DNA of 64,000 bases from Streptomyces venezuelae ATCC 10712 (GTDB lineage: Bacteria > Actinomycetota > Actinomycetes > Streptomycetales > Streptomycetaceae), in NCBI RefSeq assembly GCF_008639165.1, contig NZ_CP029197.1, positions 6,514,001 to 6,578,000 on the forward strand. The letters are read 5' to 3'. Position numbers and translations under genes: made by a program. How positions within the stretch are numbered: position 1 is the first letter of the stretch; every line of letters starts with the position of its first letter. Below are positions 51,512-59,859 of this stretch, one piece after another. Below the pieces are notes generated by a model, which saw nothing but the letters and a program-made list of their open reading frames with translations, did no database searches and was not told the DNA's origin.

Positions 51512-53806
51512 TCAGACGACGGTCCACCGCTGGAGGGCGGTGCCGGTGTCGGGTTGCTGGGTGACGCGCGCGCCGTCGCCGGTGGAGGCGGTGGTCAAGA
51601 GCAGTCCGCTCGCGGCGGAGGCGACGGTGTAGGTGCCGTTCGCCTGCCGGGTGAGGTTCCAGCGCTGGTTGACGCCGCCGGTGCAGGTCCACTGGATGAT
51701 CCTCGCGCCCGCGGCGGTCGAGCCGCCGTCGACGTCGGCGCAGAGACCGGACCCGCCGTTCTTGAGCACGTAGCCGCCGTCGGGCTGCCGGGTGAAGACC
51801 CATTTCTGATTGGCGCCGTTGTTGGCCGCCCAGGTGATGAGCTGGGTGCCGGGGGTGGTGCTGTGGTCGGGGTTGTCGAGCGCCTTGCCCCCGGTGGTGA
51901 GCGTGCGGGTCCCGTCGAGCGAGGTCGCCTGGCCGGTGGGCGTCAGCGTCAGGGTCTGCTCGCCGGCCGTGCGGGTGCCGCCGACGGCGTTGCCGGTGGT
52001 GTTGGTCCAGCTGCGGGCGGGCGTGGTCTCGGCGAGCCGGGCGGAGTCGGCGGAGAGGCCGATGACCAGACCGCTGTACCGGTTGACGATCTTGTACGTG
52101 CCGGTGGCGGTGCCGTCGGCGGGCGAGGTGCCGCGGACGACGAACCACTGCTGGCCGACGGTGGGCCCGCCGGTGCCGGCGGCGGTGACGGTGGGCTTGG
52201 TGCCCCAGGCGCGGGTGCTCGTGGAGGTGGTGGCCACGCCGAGGAGCTGGCCGGTGCCGGCGTTGGCGATGCGGTAGGAGCCGTCGCCGTTGGAGCTGAA
52301 GACCCAGGAGGCGAGGTCCGAGCCGGTCCCGTCGGCGAGCGAGGTGGTGGCCGGGCCGCCGGAGACCTGGGCCAGCGTCCGCCCGCCGGCGCTGGAGATG
52401 CGGTACGTCTTCGACGTGTCGACCGGAGCGGCGGGTTCGGTCGTGTCGATCGTCAGGTTCACGTACTCGCCGCTGCTGCCGCCCGAGCAGCCGAAGGAGC
52501 AGTACGAGCGGAAGTTCCTGCCGACGATCGTGGAGCTGGTGCGGTTGCCGCCGTCGAGGAACCAGCGGTACCAGGAGGCGTTCCTGTAGCTGCCGGTGTC
52601 GCCGAGCCGGAACCACTTCTGGGTGGTCAGATCGGCGGTCGCGTAGATCTCCTGCGAGGCGTTGCCGCTCTGGTCCACCGCCTGCGGCTGGCCGATGTAC
52701 AGGCCGAGATGCGCGTTGTACGTGATGTCCATGACGAACAGCGGGGAGGTGGGCGGCGTCCGGCCGGCGGCGACCTGCTGGCTCACCGTGCCGGTGCTGG
52801 CGGGGTCGTACTCCTTGGCGGGGGGCACGTACCCCGTGGTGCTGCTGGAGCCGACCGGCACCATCGTGCTCTCCCGGCCGCCGACGCCGGGCTCGGACCA
52901 GGCGCCGTCGTACCACTTCTGCCAGGAACCGGGCGCCATCTTCGCCGAGATCGGGGCGCGGGCGACATGCCCGTAGAACGCCGCCCAGCCGCCGCCCTTG
53001 TTCACGATCCGGGAGCCGTAGAAGGCGTAGAAGTAGCCGGACGCCGTGTCGACGAACAGCCGCTGGTCACCGGTGCCGTAGTGGTACGTCTGCTGCGGGA
53101 AGGCGGCGGTGTCGCCCCGCTTGGTGCTGTAGTGCGAGGTGATGACGTGGTCCTTGATGGTCCACGTACGCCCCTGGTCACGGGAGACGGCGTAGTCGAT
53201 GCCGTCGTAGTGGACGCCGTCCCCGAAGGGCTGCGGGGTGAACTCGTTGTGGACGAGGCCGTACCAGTCGCCGGTGTCGGGGTCGACCCAGACGCCCGCG
53301 AGGTCGCAGTAGTTGCGGTGGGCGTACCCGGAACCGGTGGGGGCGGCGGTCGCCGTGACACCGGTGGGGCTGTTGTTGCAGCGCCAAGTGGTGTCGTTGT
53401 TGCGGTCGTTGGAGTTGGCCGGGTCGACCGCGTCGCTGATCGCTCCGGAACGGGTCGCCGTGTCGAGGTTCGTGCCCGTGTAGAAGGTCCACCGGCGCTG
53501 GTCGTTCGCCCCGTAGAGCGCGTGCGCCTGCTGGAAGTAGAAGGTGCCGTCCTTGTCGATGTACGGGGCGGCCGGGGTGTCGTCCGGGGTGGTCCAGGAG
53601 CCCTTGGCGCCGACGGTGACGCCATAGGTGGCGGCGGTGGTACCGGTGGCCGTGGCTGCGGCCGTGCTCGTGACGGTGGACGGGGTGTCGGCGGCGGCCG
53701 GTGTGGCGGCCGCCGCTCCGGACGCCGTCAAGGCGGCGCCGGCGCCGGTGACGACCAGCGTGGCGGCGGCGAGCGCGCCGGTCAGTCTGCTGAGCGGAGT
53801 TCTCAC
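51512..53806 (-). CDS. Secreted protein with ricin-type lectin C-terminus
   Basis: 764 residues. A signal peptide (LTGALAAATLVVTGAGAALT) is followed by residues ~55-480 with a five-bladed-propeller-like look: FYFQQAHALYG, DYAVSRDQGRTW (Asp-box-like), YFYAFYGSRIV, SPLFVMDITYNAHLGLYIGQ, RWFLDGGNRTSSTI, YCSFGCSGGSSGEY. Residues ~500-764 form RICIN/beta-trefoil repeats with QxW motifs (GQQWFVVRG, NQKWVFTR, NQRWNLTR, LQRWTVV). It is probably an extracellular glycosidase or glycan-binding protein. It is divergent from a LacI gene and carries LacI-like operators, so a sugar likely induces it. Confidence 0.8.
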   Translation of the reverse strand: MRTPLSRLTGALAAATLVVTGAGAALTASGAAAATPAAADTPSTVTSTAAATATGTTAATYGVTVGAKGSWTTPDDTPAAPYIDKDGTFYFQQAHALYGANDQRRWTFYTGTNLDTATRSGAISDAVDPANSNDRNNDTTWRCNNSPTGVTATAAPTGSGYAHRNYCDLAGVWVDPDTGDWYGLVHNEFTPQPFGDGVHYDGIDYAVSRDQGRTWTIKDHVITSHYSTKRGDTAAFPQQTYHYGTGDQRLFVDTASGYFYAFYGSRIVNKGGGWAAFYGHVARAPISAKMAPGSWQKWYDGAWSEPGVGGRESTMVPVGSSSTTGYVPPAKEYDPASTGTVSQQVAAGRTPPTSPLFVMDITYNAHLGLYIGQPQAVDQSGNASQEIYATADLTTQKWFRLGDTGSYRNASWYRWFLDGGNRTSSTIVGRNFRSYCSFGCSGGSSGEYVNLTIDTTEPAAPVDTSKTYRISSAGGRTLAQVSGGPATTSLADGTGSDLASWVFSSNGDGSYRIANAGTGQLLGVATTSTSTRAWGTKPTVTAAGTGGPTVGQQWFVVRGTSPADGTATGTYKIVNRYSGLVIGLSADSARLAETTPARSWTNTTGNAVGGTRTAGEQTLTLTPTGQATSLDGTRTLTTGGKALDNPDHSTTPGTQLITWAANNGANQKWVFTRQPDGGYVLKNGGSGLCADVDGGSTAAGARIIQWTCTGGVNQRWNLTRQANGTYTVASAASGLLLTTASTGDGARVTQQPDTGTALQRWTVV

Positions 53807-53872
53807 GGTGACTCCCTGATCGGTGACTGCGGTGTGGGGGAGGGGAGTTGGGTGGGTGGACCGTACGGCGGA

Positions 53873-53886
53873 TTTGACCGGTAAAA
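53873..53886. promoter_or_regulatory. LacI-type operator, left
   Basis: TTTGACCGGTAAAA is a near-perfect palindrome with the central CCGG of LacI-family operators, 67 bp before the ricin-lectin gene start. Repeated in altered form at 54019. Confidence 0.6.
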
Positions 53887-54018
53887 CAAGCGTCGCGGGC
53901 CGAAAACTTCGGATTCCCCCACGGCGGGCCGCCGGGCCTCCGGGCCCGGGCCACCGCAGGACCGCACCCCCGTACCGCCGTTGACCGGCGGACATCGCGG
54001 CGATACCGTGCAACGCCA

Positions 54019-54033
54019 TTGGATCGGTAAAAT
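54019..54033. promoter_or_regulatory. LacI-type operator, right
   Basis: TTGGATCGGTAAAAT shares CGGTAAAA and a leading TTG with the left site and lies 10 bp before the LacI start, fitting autoregulation. Confidence 0.5.
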
Positions 54034-54043
54034 CGAGGTCATC

Positions 54044-55042
54044 ATGGTGACGATGCAGGACGTGGCCGAGCGCGCCGGAGTCACCAAGCAGACCGTCTCC
54101 AACGTCCTGTCCGGCCGCGTCGCCGTACGCCCCGCCACGGAAGCCCGGGTACGCGCCGCCATCGCCGAACTCGGCTACGTCCCCAACCTGGTGGCGCGGT
54201 CCCTCGCCACCGGCAGCACCCGCACCGTCGGCCTGTTCGTGCCCACCGTCTCCACGGCCTTCTACGCGGAGGTCGTCGAGGAGGCGGAGGACGTGCTCGA
54301 CGCCCACGGCTACCGCCTGCTCCTGTGCACCACGCGCCGCGACGGGGAGCGCGCCCGGCGGCACCTCGCGGGACTGACGAGCCGCTCGATCGACGCGCTG
54401 CTCATCGCGGGGGACCAGGGGCTCACCGACCACCTGCCGCTGCTGTCCCGTACGAGGTTCCCCGTCGTCCTGTGCGCCTGGGAGACCCGCGCGCCCGCCG
54501 AGTTCCCGGTCGTCACCGTCGACTACGAGCACGGCGGCTACCTGGCGGGGCGCCACCTGCGCGAACTCGGCCACCGGAACGTCGCCGTCCTCGCCAGCCC
54601 CGCGCACACCCTGCGCGTGAACGGCTTCCGCCGGGCGTTCGCCGAGGACGGCCTGGACGTCCCGGCCGGGGCGGTGCACCTGGCGCCGGAACCGTCGTTC
54701 AGGGCGGGCATCGAGGCGGCGCGGGCAGCGCTTACGGCACACCCGTCGGCGACGGCGCTGTTCGCCACCCACGACGTCCTCGCGGTCGGCGCCCTGGAGG
54801 CGGCCCGCGACGCCGGACGCTCCATCCCGGACGACCTGTCCGTGGTCGCGCACGACGACACCCCGGAAGGCCTGCTGGCCCGCCCCACCCTCACCAGCGT
54901 CGCCCTGCCCACCCGCGAGATGGCCCGCGAGGCCATCGGCCTGCTGATGCGGGCGATCGAGAACACCACCCCCACGGAGCCTCGCCCCGGCCTCCTGCAG
55001 CCGACCCTCATCGCCCGCGAGAGCACCGCGCGTCGCGGCTGA
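54044..55042 (+). CDS. LacI-family regulator
   Basis: 332 residues. The N-terminal helix-turn-helix MQDVAERAGVTKQTVSNVLS and hinge VRAAIAELGYVPNLVARSLA are textbook LacI. The periplasmic-binding-like half includes GLFVPTVSTAFYAEVVEEAE, IDALLIAGDQGLTDHLPLLS and HDDTPEGLLARPTLTSVALP. GAGG is 6 bases before the ATG. It is divergent from the secreted ricin-lectin gene and presumably represses it until a sugar is bound. Confidence 0.9.
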   Translation: MVTMQDVAERAGVTKQTVSNVLSGRVAVRPATEARVRAAIAELGYVPNLVARSLATGSTRTVGLFVPTVSTAFYAEVVEEAEDVLDAHGYRLLLCTTRRDGERARRHLAGLTSRSIDALLIAGDQGLTDHLPLLSRTRFPVVLCAWETRAPAEFPVVTVDYEHGGYLAGRHLRELGHRNVAVLASPAHTLRVNGFRRAFAEDGLDVPAGAVHLAPEPSFRAGIEAARAALTAHPSATALFATHDVLAVGALEAARDAGRSIPDDLSVVAHDDTPEGLLARPTLTSVALPTREMAREAIGLLMRAIENTTPTEPRPGLLQPTLIARESTARRG

Positions 55043-55098
55043 GCGAGCCGGACCGACCGGGGCGGCAGCGGGCGAGGGGCCGCGCGTCGGGGGGACGT

Positions 55099-55226
55099 CA
55101 GGGGTGCCGGGTCGCGCGTCAGGCGTACGTCAGGGGTGCTGGGCCGCGCGTCAGGGGTGCGCCAGGGATGCCGGGTCGCGCGTCAGGGGTACGCCAGCAA
55201 TGCCGGGCCGCGCGTCAGGAGTACGT
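55099..55226. repeat. Four exact-period 32-bp tandem repeats
   Basis: Units 55099-55130, 55131-55162, 55163-55194 and 55195-55226 each start CAG(G/C)(G/A)(G/A)TGC and contain GCGCGTCAGG; a partial fifth precedes at about 55074. All are exactly 32 bp, with a few substitutions per unit. They occupy the 323-bp space between lacI and the UspA-like gene, which holds no credible gene. Confidence 0.85.
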
Positions 55227-55365
55227 CAGCGGGGTCGCGCCAGACCCCCGGTTGGCTCTTCTCTGGAGCGGAACAGCAGCCGGCGACCCACGCCCGCGCC
55301 TCGCGGCGGCGGGACCCGCCGAGCGCGGTGGGACCGGCCCACACGGTGGCCAGGAAGGCGAGACG

Positions 55366-55881
55366 GTGCGAGGACGAGTCGTGGTCGGGACGAACGGATC
55401 CCTGGGGAGCCTGCGGGCCCTGCACGAGGCCGCGGCGCACGCCCGGGCGCGGGAGGCGGAGCTGCTGGTCGTCATGGCCTGGCAGCCGCCCGGGGGCGGA
55501 CCGGGCAGCCGCACCGCCTGCGGTCCCTCCGTGCTCACCGACCACCGGAACGCCACGGCCGCGCTGCTGCGCGAGATCCTCGACGCCTTCCGCGAGGGGA
55601 GGCCCGGCGTGGCCCCCGTCGGACGCATCGTCCGGAACACCCCCGGCGTCGCCCTGGTGGACGCCGTCGGTGACCCCGGTGACCTGCTCGTCGTCGGTAC
55701 GGGTTCACGCGGGCCGCTGCTCAGGGCGCTGCGGCCGTCGGTGGCCCGGTACTGCATGGCCCACGCACCCTGCCCGGTGCTCGCGGTGCCGCCCAGCCCG
55801 CTCCAGGCGGACCTGGAGGCGCTGGACCGCCGGAACGCCTGGCGTATCCCACGGGACGGCCGGACCGCGGCGGCGGGCTGA
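55366..55881 (+). CDS. Universal stress protein (UspA domain)
   Basis: 171-residue single Usp domain: VVVGTNGSLGSLRALHEAAA at the start, LLVVMAWQPP, and the ATP-binding pattern GDLLVVGTGSRGPLLRALRP near residue 110. The C-terminal HAPCPVLAVP closes the fold. GTG has GGAAGG about 9 bases upstream. Usp proteins accumulate under stress or stasis. An arginine-rich tail follows. Confidence 0.82.
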   Translation: MRGRVVVGTNGSLGSLRALHEAAAHARAREAELLVVMAWQPPGGGPGSRTACGPSVLTDHRNATAALLREILDAFREGRPGVAPVGRIVRNTPGVALVDAVGDPGDLLVVGTGSRGPLLRALRPSVARYCMAHAPCPVLAVPPSPLQADLEALDRRNAWRIPRDGRTAAAG

Positions 55882-55913
55882 ACGCCGTGGGCCCGGGTGG
55901 GGTGCCGGTGGGG

Positions 55914-56414
55914 TCAGCCCGCCAGTGAGGCCCGCAGGCGGTCGATCCCCCGCAGGACCTCGGTGCGGTTCTTCGCCCGCTTGATCCAGGCCGGCAGCCG
56001 GGCGATCAGGGACATCCTCGCCCCCGGCTCGTGCCACGGCGCGTGCTCGCGCAACGGCGCCTCCACGAACTGCCGGATCAGCGTGAGGTGTTCCGGGTTG
56101 TAGGCCCACAGCAGTCCGTGCCGCGTCTCGGTCTGCAGCCAGAGCGGGAGGCCGAAGTACGGGTCCGTGACCGGCTCCGCGCCGAACCGGAGGACGAGCC
56201 GCTCGCCCGGGTGCCTGCGTGCCAGGCCGCAGCCGCGGCACACGAGACTCCGCTCGGCGAACATCGAGGCGGCCTCGGCGCCCGGTGCCCCGGCAGCAGG
56301 CACGACGCGGGCGGCCTCGGTGCAGCGAGGGCAACGGACGAGGACGGTGCCCACGAAGGCTCGTACGGAGAGCTGAGGGTCCCGAAAACGAGACGAAGGG
56401 GACAGCGCGGTCAT
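55914..56414 (-). CDS. Zinc-ribbon protein (hypothetical)
   Basis: 166 residues. Two CxxC knuckles (VRCPRCTEAARV and LVCRGCGLARR) form a zinc ribbon in the first half; the second half (YFGLPLWLQTETRHGLLWAY, PEHLTLIRQFVEAPLREHAP) is of unknown fold. Streptomyces encode several such proteins near MarR regulators. It lies 14 bp downstream of the MarR stop on the same strand, so probably in one transcript. Confidence 0.7.
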   Translation of the reverse strand: MTALSPSSRFRDPQLSVRAFVGTVLVRCPRCTEAARVVPAAGAPGAEAASMFAERSLVCRGCGLARRHPGERLVLRFGAEPVTDPYFGLPLWLQTETRHGLLWAYNPEHLTLIRQFVEAPLREHAPWHEPGARMSLIARLPAWIKRAKNRTEVLRGIDRLRASLAG

Positions 56415-56428
56415 GCGCCCAGTGTTCC

Positions 56429-56851
56429 CTACCGCGCGGCCAGTCGCTCCAGCAGGGCGGCGCTGCGTGCCAGCACCTCGCGCTCCTCGCCGGTGAGCTC
56501 CAGCTCGATGGCCTGGGCGAGCCAGCCCGCTCTGCGGCCGCGTTCCGCCTCCAGGGCGGCCCGCCCGGCGGGGGAGAGCTCCACCAGGGATTTGCGCCCG
56601 TCGGTGGGGTGCGCGCGGCGGACGACGAGGCCCTGCTCCATGAGCAGCCCGACCGAGCGGGCCATGGACTGGGGGCGTACGCGCTGGTCCGCCGCCAGGT
56701 CGCTGGTGGTCATGGCCCCGTCGCGGTCGAGGGTGCCGAGCACGGAGGCGTGGCCGAGCGGGATCCGGTCCTCGTGTTTCACGCGGCGCGTGAGCTTGCC
56801 CATCGCGGTGCGGAGTTCGATGGCGAGGGCGGCGGGTTCCGGGGTGGGCAT
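56429..56851 (-). CDS. MarR-family regulator
   Basis: 140-residue MarR regulator: LGHASVLGTLDRDGAMTTSD, LAADQRVRPQSMARSVGLLM (recognition helix) and the wing GLVVRRAHPTDGRKSLVELS. ATG at 56851 gives a normal N-terminus. It faces an enolase gene across a 202-bp region packed with CTGAACAG half-sites, so both are probably under its control. Confidence 0.88.
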   Translation of the reverse strand: MPTPEPAALAIELRTAMGKLTRRVKHEDRIPLGHASVLGTLDRDGAMTTSDLAADQRVRPQSMARSVGLLMEQGLVVRRAHPTDGRKSLVELSPAGRAALEAERGRRAGWLAQAIELELTGEEREVLARSAALLERLAAR

Positions 56852-56882
56852 ACGGCACTTTAACCGGTGGTCGTCAGCGGAG

Positions 56883-56968
56883 CTGTTCAGGTCGGCTGCG
56901 CAGCCGGCCTGAACAGGCGAACTGTACAGCCGACCTGAACAGCACAACTGAACAGCTGAACTGAACAG
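56883..56968. promoter_or_regulatory. MarR operator array (CTGAACAG half-sites)
   Basis: CTGTTCAGGTCGGCTG (56883-56898) and CAGCCGGCCTGAACAG (56901-56916) form a 16-bp inverted repeat with one mismatch. CAGCCGACCTGAACAG recurs at 56927-56942, and CTGAACAG again at 56948-56955 and 56961-56968. The block lies between the divergent MarR and enolase starts. Confidence 0.78.
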
Positions 56969-57053
56969 CATTGCTGTAGAGTCTTTCCTGTCGCGGCAGG
57001 CGCCAACGCTGTCGCAGCAGGGCCGCGGCGCGCCTCAACCCGAAGGACCTCCC

Positions 57054-58355
57054 ATGGTTTCCCCGGCAGTCGAGTTCACCGTCATCCACTCCGTCACCGC
57101 CCGCAGGGTCATCGACAGCCGGGGCAACCCCACGGTCGAGGCCGATGTCCTCCTCGCCGACGGATCCCTCGGCCGCGCCGCCGTCCCCTCCGGCGCCTCC
57201 ACCGGCGCGCGGGAGGCCGTGGAGCTGCGCGACGGGGACGCCGGACGCTGGCACGGCAAGGGCGTCGACCGCGCGGTCGCGCACGTCAACGGCGAGATCG
57301 CGGCGACGGTCGTCGGGCGCGACGCCCGCGACCAGGCGGGCCTCGACGCCGCGCTCGTCGCGCTCGACGGCACCGCCGACAAGTCCCGGCTCGGCGCCAA
57401 CGCGATCCTCGGCGTCTCCCTCGCCGCCGCGAAGGCCGCCGCGGCGGCCCACCGGCAGCCGCTCTACCGCTACCTCGGCGGCGCCGACGCCCGCCTCCTC
57501 CCGCTGCCGATGATGAACATCGTCAACGGCGGCGCCCACGCCGACAATCCGCTGGACTTCCAGGAGTTCATGATCGCTCCGATCGGCGCCGGGACGTTCG
57601 CGGAGGCCGTCCGGATGGGCTCCGAGATCTTCCACACGCTCCGTCGCGACCTGCTGTCCGCCGGGCACGCGACCGGCGTCGGCGACGAGGGCGGTTTCGC
57701 GCCCTCGCTCCGCACCGCCGAGGAGGCGCTCGACTTCGTCATGGCGGCCGTCGAGCGCACCGGCTACCGGCCCGGCACGGACATCGGCCTGGTCATGGAC
57801 CCGGCCTCGTCGGAGTTCTTCCGGGACGGGACGTACGTGTACGCGGGTGAGGGCGTGCGCCGTACCCCCACCGAACACGCCGACTACCTGGCCGAGTTGA
57901 TCGAGGCGTACCCGATCGTCTCCATCGAGGACCCGATGGCCGAGGACGACCTGGACGGCTGGCGGGAGCTGACCGCCCGCGTCGGCGACCGCTGCCAGCT
58001 CACCGGCGACGACGTGTTCTGCACCAACGAGACCCTGCTGCGCGAGGGCATCCGCACCGGCGTCGGCAACTCGGTCCTGGTGAAGGTCAACCAGATCGGC
58101 ACGTTGACCGAGGCCCTGTCCACGGTCGACACGGCCCACCGGGCCGGCTGGACGGTCGTCATGTCGCACCGCTCCGGTGAGACGGAGGACACCACCATCG
58201 CGGACCTCGCGGTGGCGACGGGCTGCGGCCAGATCAAGACGGGCTCGCTGTCCCGCTCCGACCGCACGGCGAAGTACAACCAACTCATCCGCATCGAGGA
58301 GGAGTTGGGTGCATCGGCGCGCTACGCGGGCGAATCGGCGCTGACCCGTCCCTGA
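57054..58355 (+). CDS. eno: Enolase
   Basis: 433-residue phosphopyruvate hydratase. VTARRVIDSRGNPTVEADVL, PSGASTGAREAVELRDGD, GANAILGVSLAAAKAAA, NPLDFQEFMIAP, SIEDPMAEDD, TGDDVFCTN and LVKVNQIGTLTEAL, MSHRSGETEDTTIADLAV are all typical, so the active site (Glu, Asp, Lys, His) looks intact. It is monocistronic and faces a MarR regulator with operator repeats, unusual for a central glycolytic enolase; probably a second, condition-specific enolase. Confidence 0.93.
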   Translation: MVSPAVEFTVIHSVTARRVIDSRGNPTVEADVLLADGSLGRAAVPSGASTGAREAVELRDGDAGRWHGKGVDRAVAHVNGEIAATVVGRDARDQAGLDAALVALDGTADKSRLGANAILGVSLAAAKAAAAAHRQPLYRYLGGADARLLPLPMMNIVNGGAHADNPLDFQEFMIAPIGAGTFAEAVRMGSEIFHTLRRDLLSAGHATGVGDEGGFAPSLRTAEEALDFVMAAVERTGYRPGTDIGLVMDPASSEFFRDGTYVYAGEGVRRTPTEHADYLAELIEAYPIVSIEDPMAEDDLDGWRELTARVGDRCQLTGDDVFCTNETLLREGIRTGVGNSVLVKVNQIGTLTEALSTVDTAHRAGWTVVMSHRSGETEDTTIADLAVATGCGQIKTGSLSRSDRTAKYNQLIRIEEELGASARYAGESALTRP

Positions 58356-58461
58356 GGCCCGGGGCTCTCTATAGTTCGCCATGAGCCTGACAGCAGTACC
58401 GCACGGGCACCGCACGCACCGCACGTAACGCACCACACACCCAGGGGGGGGCGATCAGCGC

Positions 58462-59727
58462 ATGACCAGGCCTGAGAGCGCGGGACACGAGTACGACGTC
58501 GTCATCAGCGGAGCCAGTCTCGCCGGCAGCGCCGCGGCGATCCTGCTGGCCCGGCGCGGTGCCCGCGTCGCGCTGCTCGAGCGCCGGTCGGACCCGGAGG
58601 CGTACAAGGTGCTGTGCACCCACTCCATCACGGCCAACGCCTACCCGGTCCTCGACGAACTCGGCCTCGTCCCGGCCCTGGAGAAGGCCGGAGCCGTACG
58701 CAACGACGCCCGCTGGTACACCCGTTGGGGCTGGATAGAACCGAAGGCCGCGCCGGGGGGACCCGAGCTGCCCTACGCGTACAACATCCGGCGCAGCGTC
58801 CTCGATCCGATGATCAGGGCCCACGCCGCCGCGACTCCCGGCGTCGATCTGCTCCTCGGTCACCAGGTCACCGGACTCGTACGGGAGGACGCCCGCACCG
58901 TGGGGGTGCGGGCGTCCTCCCCTGCGGGCGAGCGGGAGATCCGGGCCCGCCTCGTGGTCGGCGCCGACGGCAAGGACTCCGCCGTGGCGAAGTTCGCCGA
59001 CGTGCCCGTCCGGCAGTTCGAGAACACCCGGTTCGGCTACCTCGCGCACTTCCGCGACCTTCCGCTGGCCGGCGGCATCGGCCAGACCTGGTTCCTGGAA
59101 CCCGACATGGCGTACGCGTTCCCCAACGACGACGGCGTCACGGTCCTCGCCGTGCTCCCCGACAAGAAGCGGCTGCCCGCCTTCCGGGAGGACCTGGAGG
59201 GCAGCTTCCTCGACTTCGTCCGCGCCCTGCCCGACGCACCGCCCGTCGACTCCGCCGAACGCGTCTCGAAGATCATCGGCACCATCGACTACCCGCTGCA
59301 CAGCCGCCGCCCGACCGCACCCGGCCTCGCGCTCATCGGCGACGCCGCCCTGACCGGCGACCCCCTGTGGGGCGTGGGATGCGGATGGGCCCTGGAGTCC
59401 GCCCGCTGGCTGGCCGAGGCTGTCGCACCGGCCGTCACCGGCCGGGGTGACCTCGACACCTCCCTCGCGGCGTACGCGCGCACCCACGGGCGCCGCCTGC
59501 GCGGCCACCAGCAGCTGGCCGTCGACTTCGCCAAGGCCCGCCCCTTCAACCCCGTGGAGCGGCTGATGTTCTCGGCGGCGGCGCGCGACCCCTGGGTGGC
59601 GCGGCACATGCACCGCTTCGCGAGCCGCCTGATCGGACCGCTCGGCTTCCTGAGCCCCGTCGCGGTCGCCAAGGCGTCGCTCGTCAACCTCAGGCACCGA
59701 CGGACGGCCGCCCAGACCGCCCGATGA
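58462..59727 (+). CDS. FAD-dependent oxidoreductase (geranylgeranyl reductase/UbiH-like)
   Basis: 421 residues. VVISGASLAGSAAAILLARR binds FAD ADP, LLERRSDPEAYKVLCTHSIT follows, and PGLALIGDAALTGDPLWGVG is the GD motif. It resembles the GGR/PHBH-like oxidoreductases rather than aromatic hydroxylases. The C-terminal helical cap ends in a basic tail. No pathway neighbour is evident; monooxygenase or polyprenyl reductase activity is possible. Confidence 0.78.
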   Translation: MTRPESAGHEYDVVISGASLAGSAAAILLARRGARVALLERRSDPEAYKVLCTHSITANAYPVLDELGLVPALEKAGAVRNDARWYTRWGWIEPKAAPGGPELPYAYNIRRSVLDPMIRAHAAATPGVDLLLGHQVTGLVREDARTVGVRASSPAGEREIRARLVVGADGKDSAVAKFADVPVRQFENTRFGYLAHFRDLPLAGGIGQTWFLEPDMAYAFPNDDGVTVLAVLPDKKRLPAFREDLEGSFLDFVRALPDAPPVDSAERVSKIIGTIDYPLHSRRPTAPGLALIGDAALTGDPLWGVGCGWALESARWLAEAVAPAVTGRGDLDTSLAAYARTHGRRLRGHQQLAVDFAKARPFNPVERLMFSAAARDPWVARHMHRFASRLIGPLGFLSPVAVAKASLVNLRHRRTAAQTAR

Positions 59728-59859
59728 GGTACGCGCGGCCCCGGCGCGCCACCCGGCGTGCCGGTGCCGCCCCAACCGGCCTTCGTCCCGCGTGAATTCG
59801 GCGCGGATTCTGTGCGGATCCTCTCCGGCCCGGGGCCCGGGCCTGGCACGCTGTGCGAC

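Noticed and set aside
53807..54853. Minus-strand frame extending the ricin-lectin protein upstream
   Set aside because: It would run antisense through the LacI gene; the GTG at 53806 has GGGAG upstream and begins a proper signal peptide.
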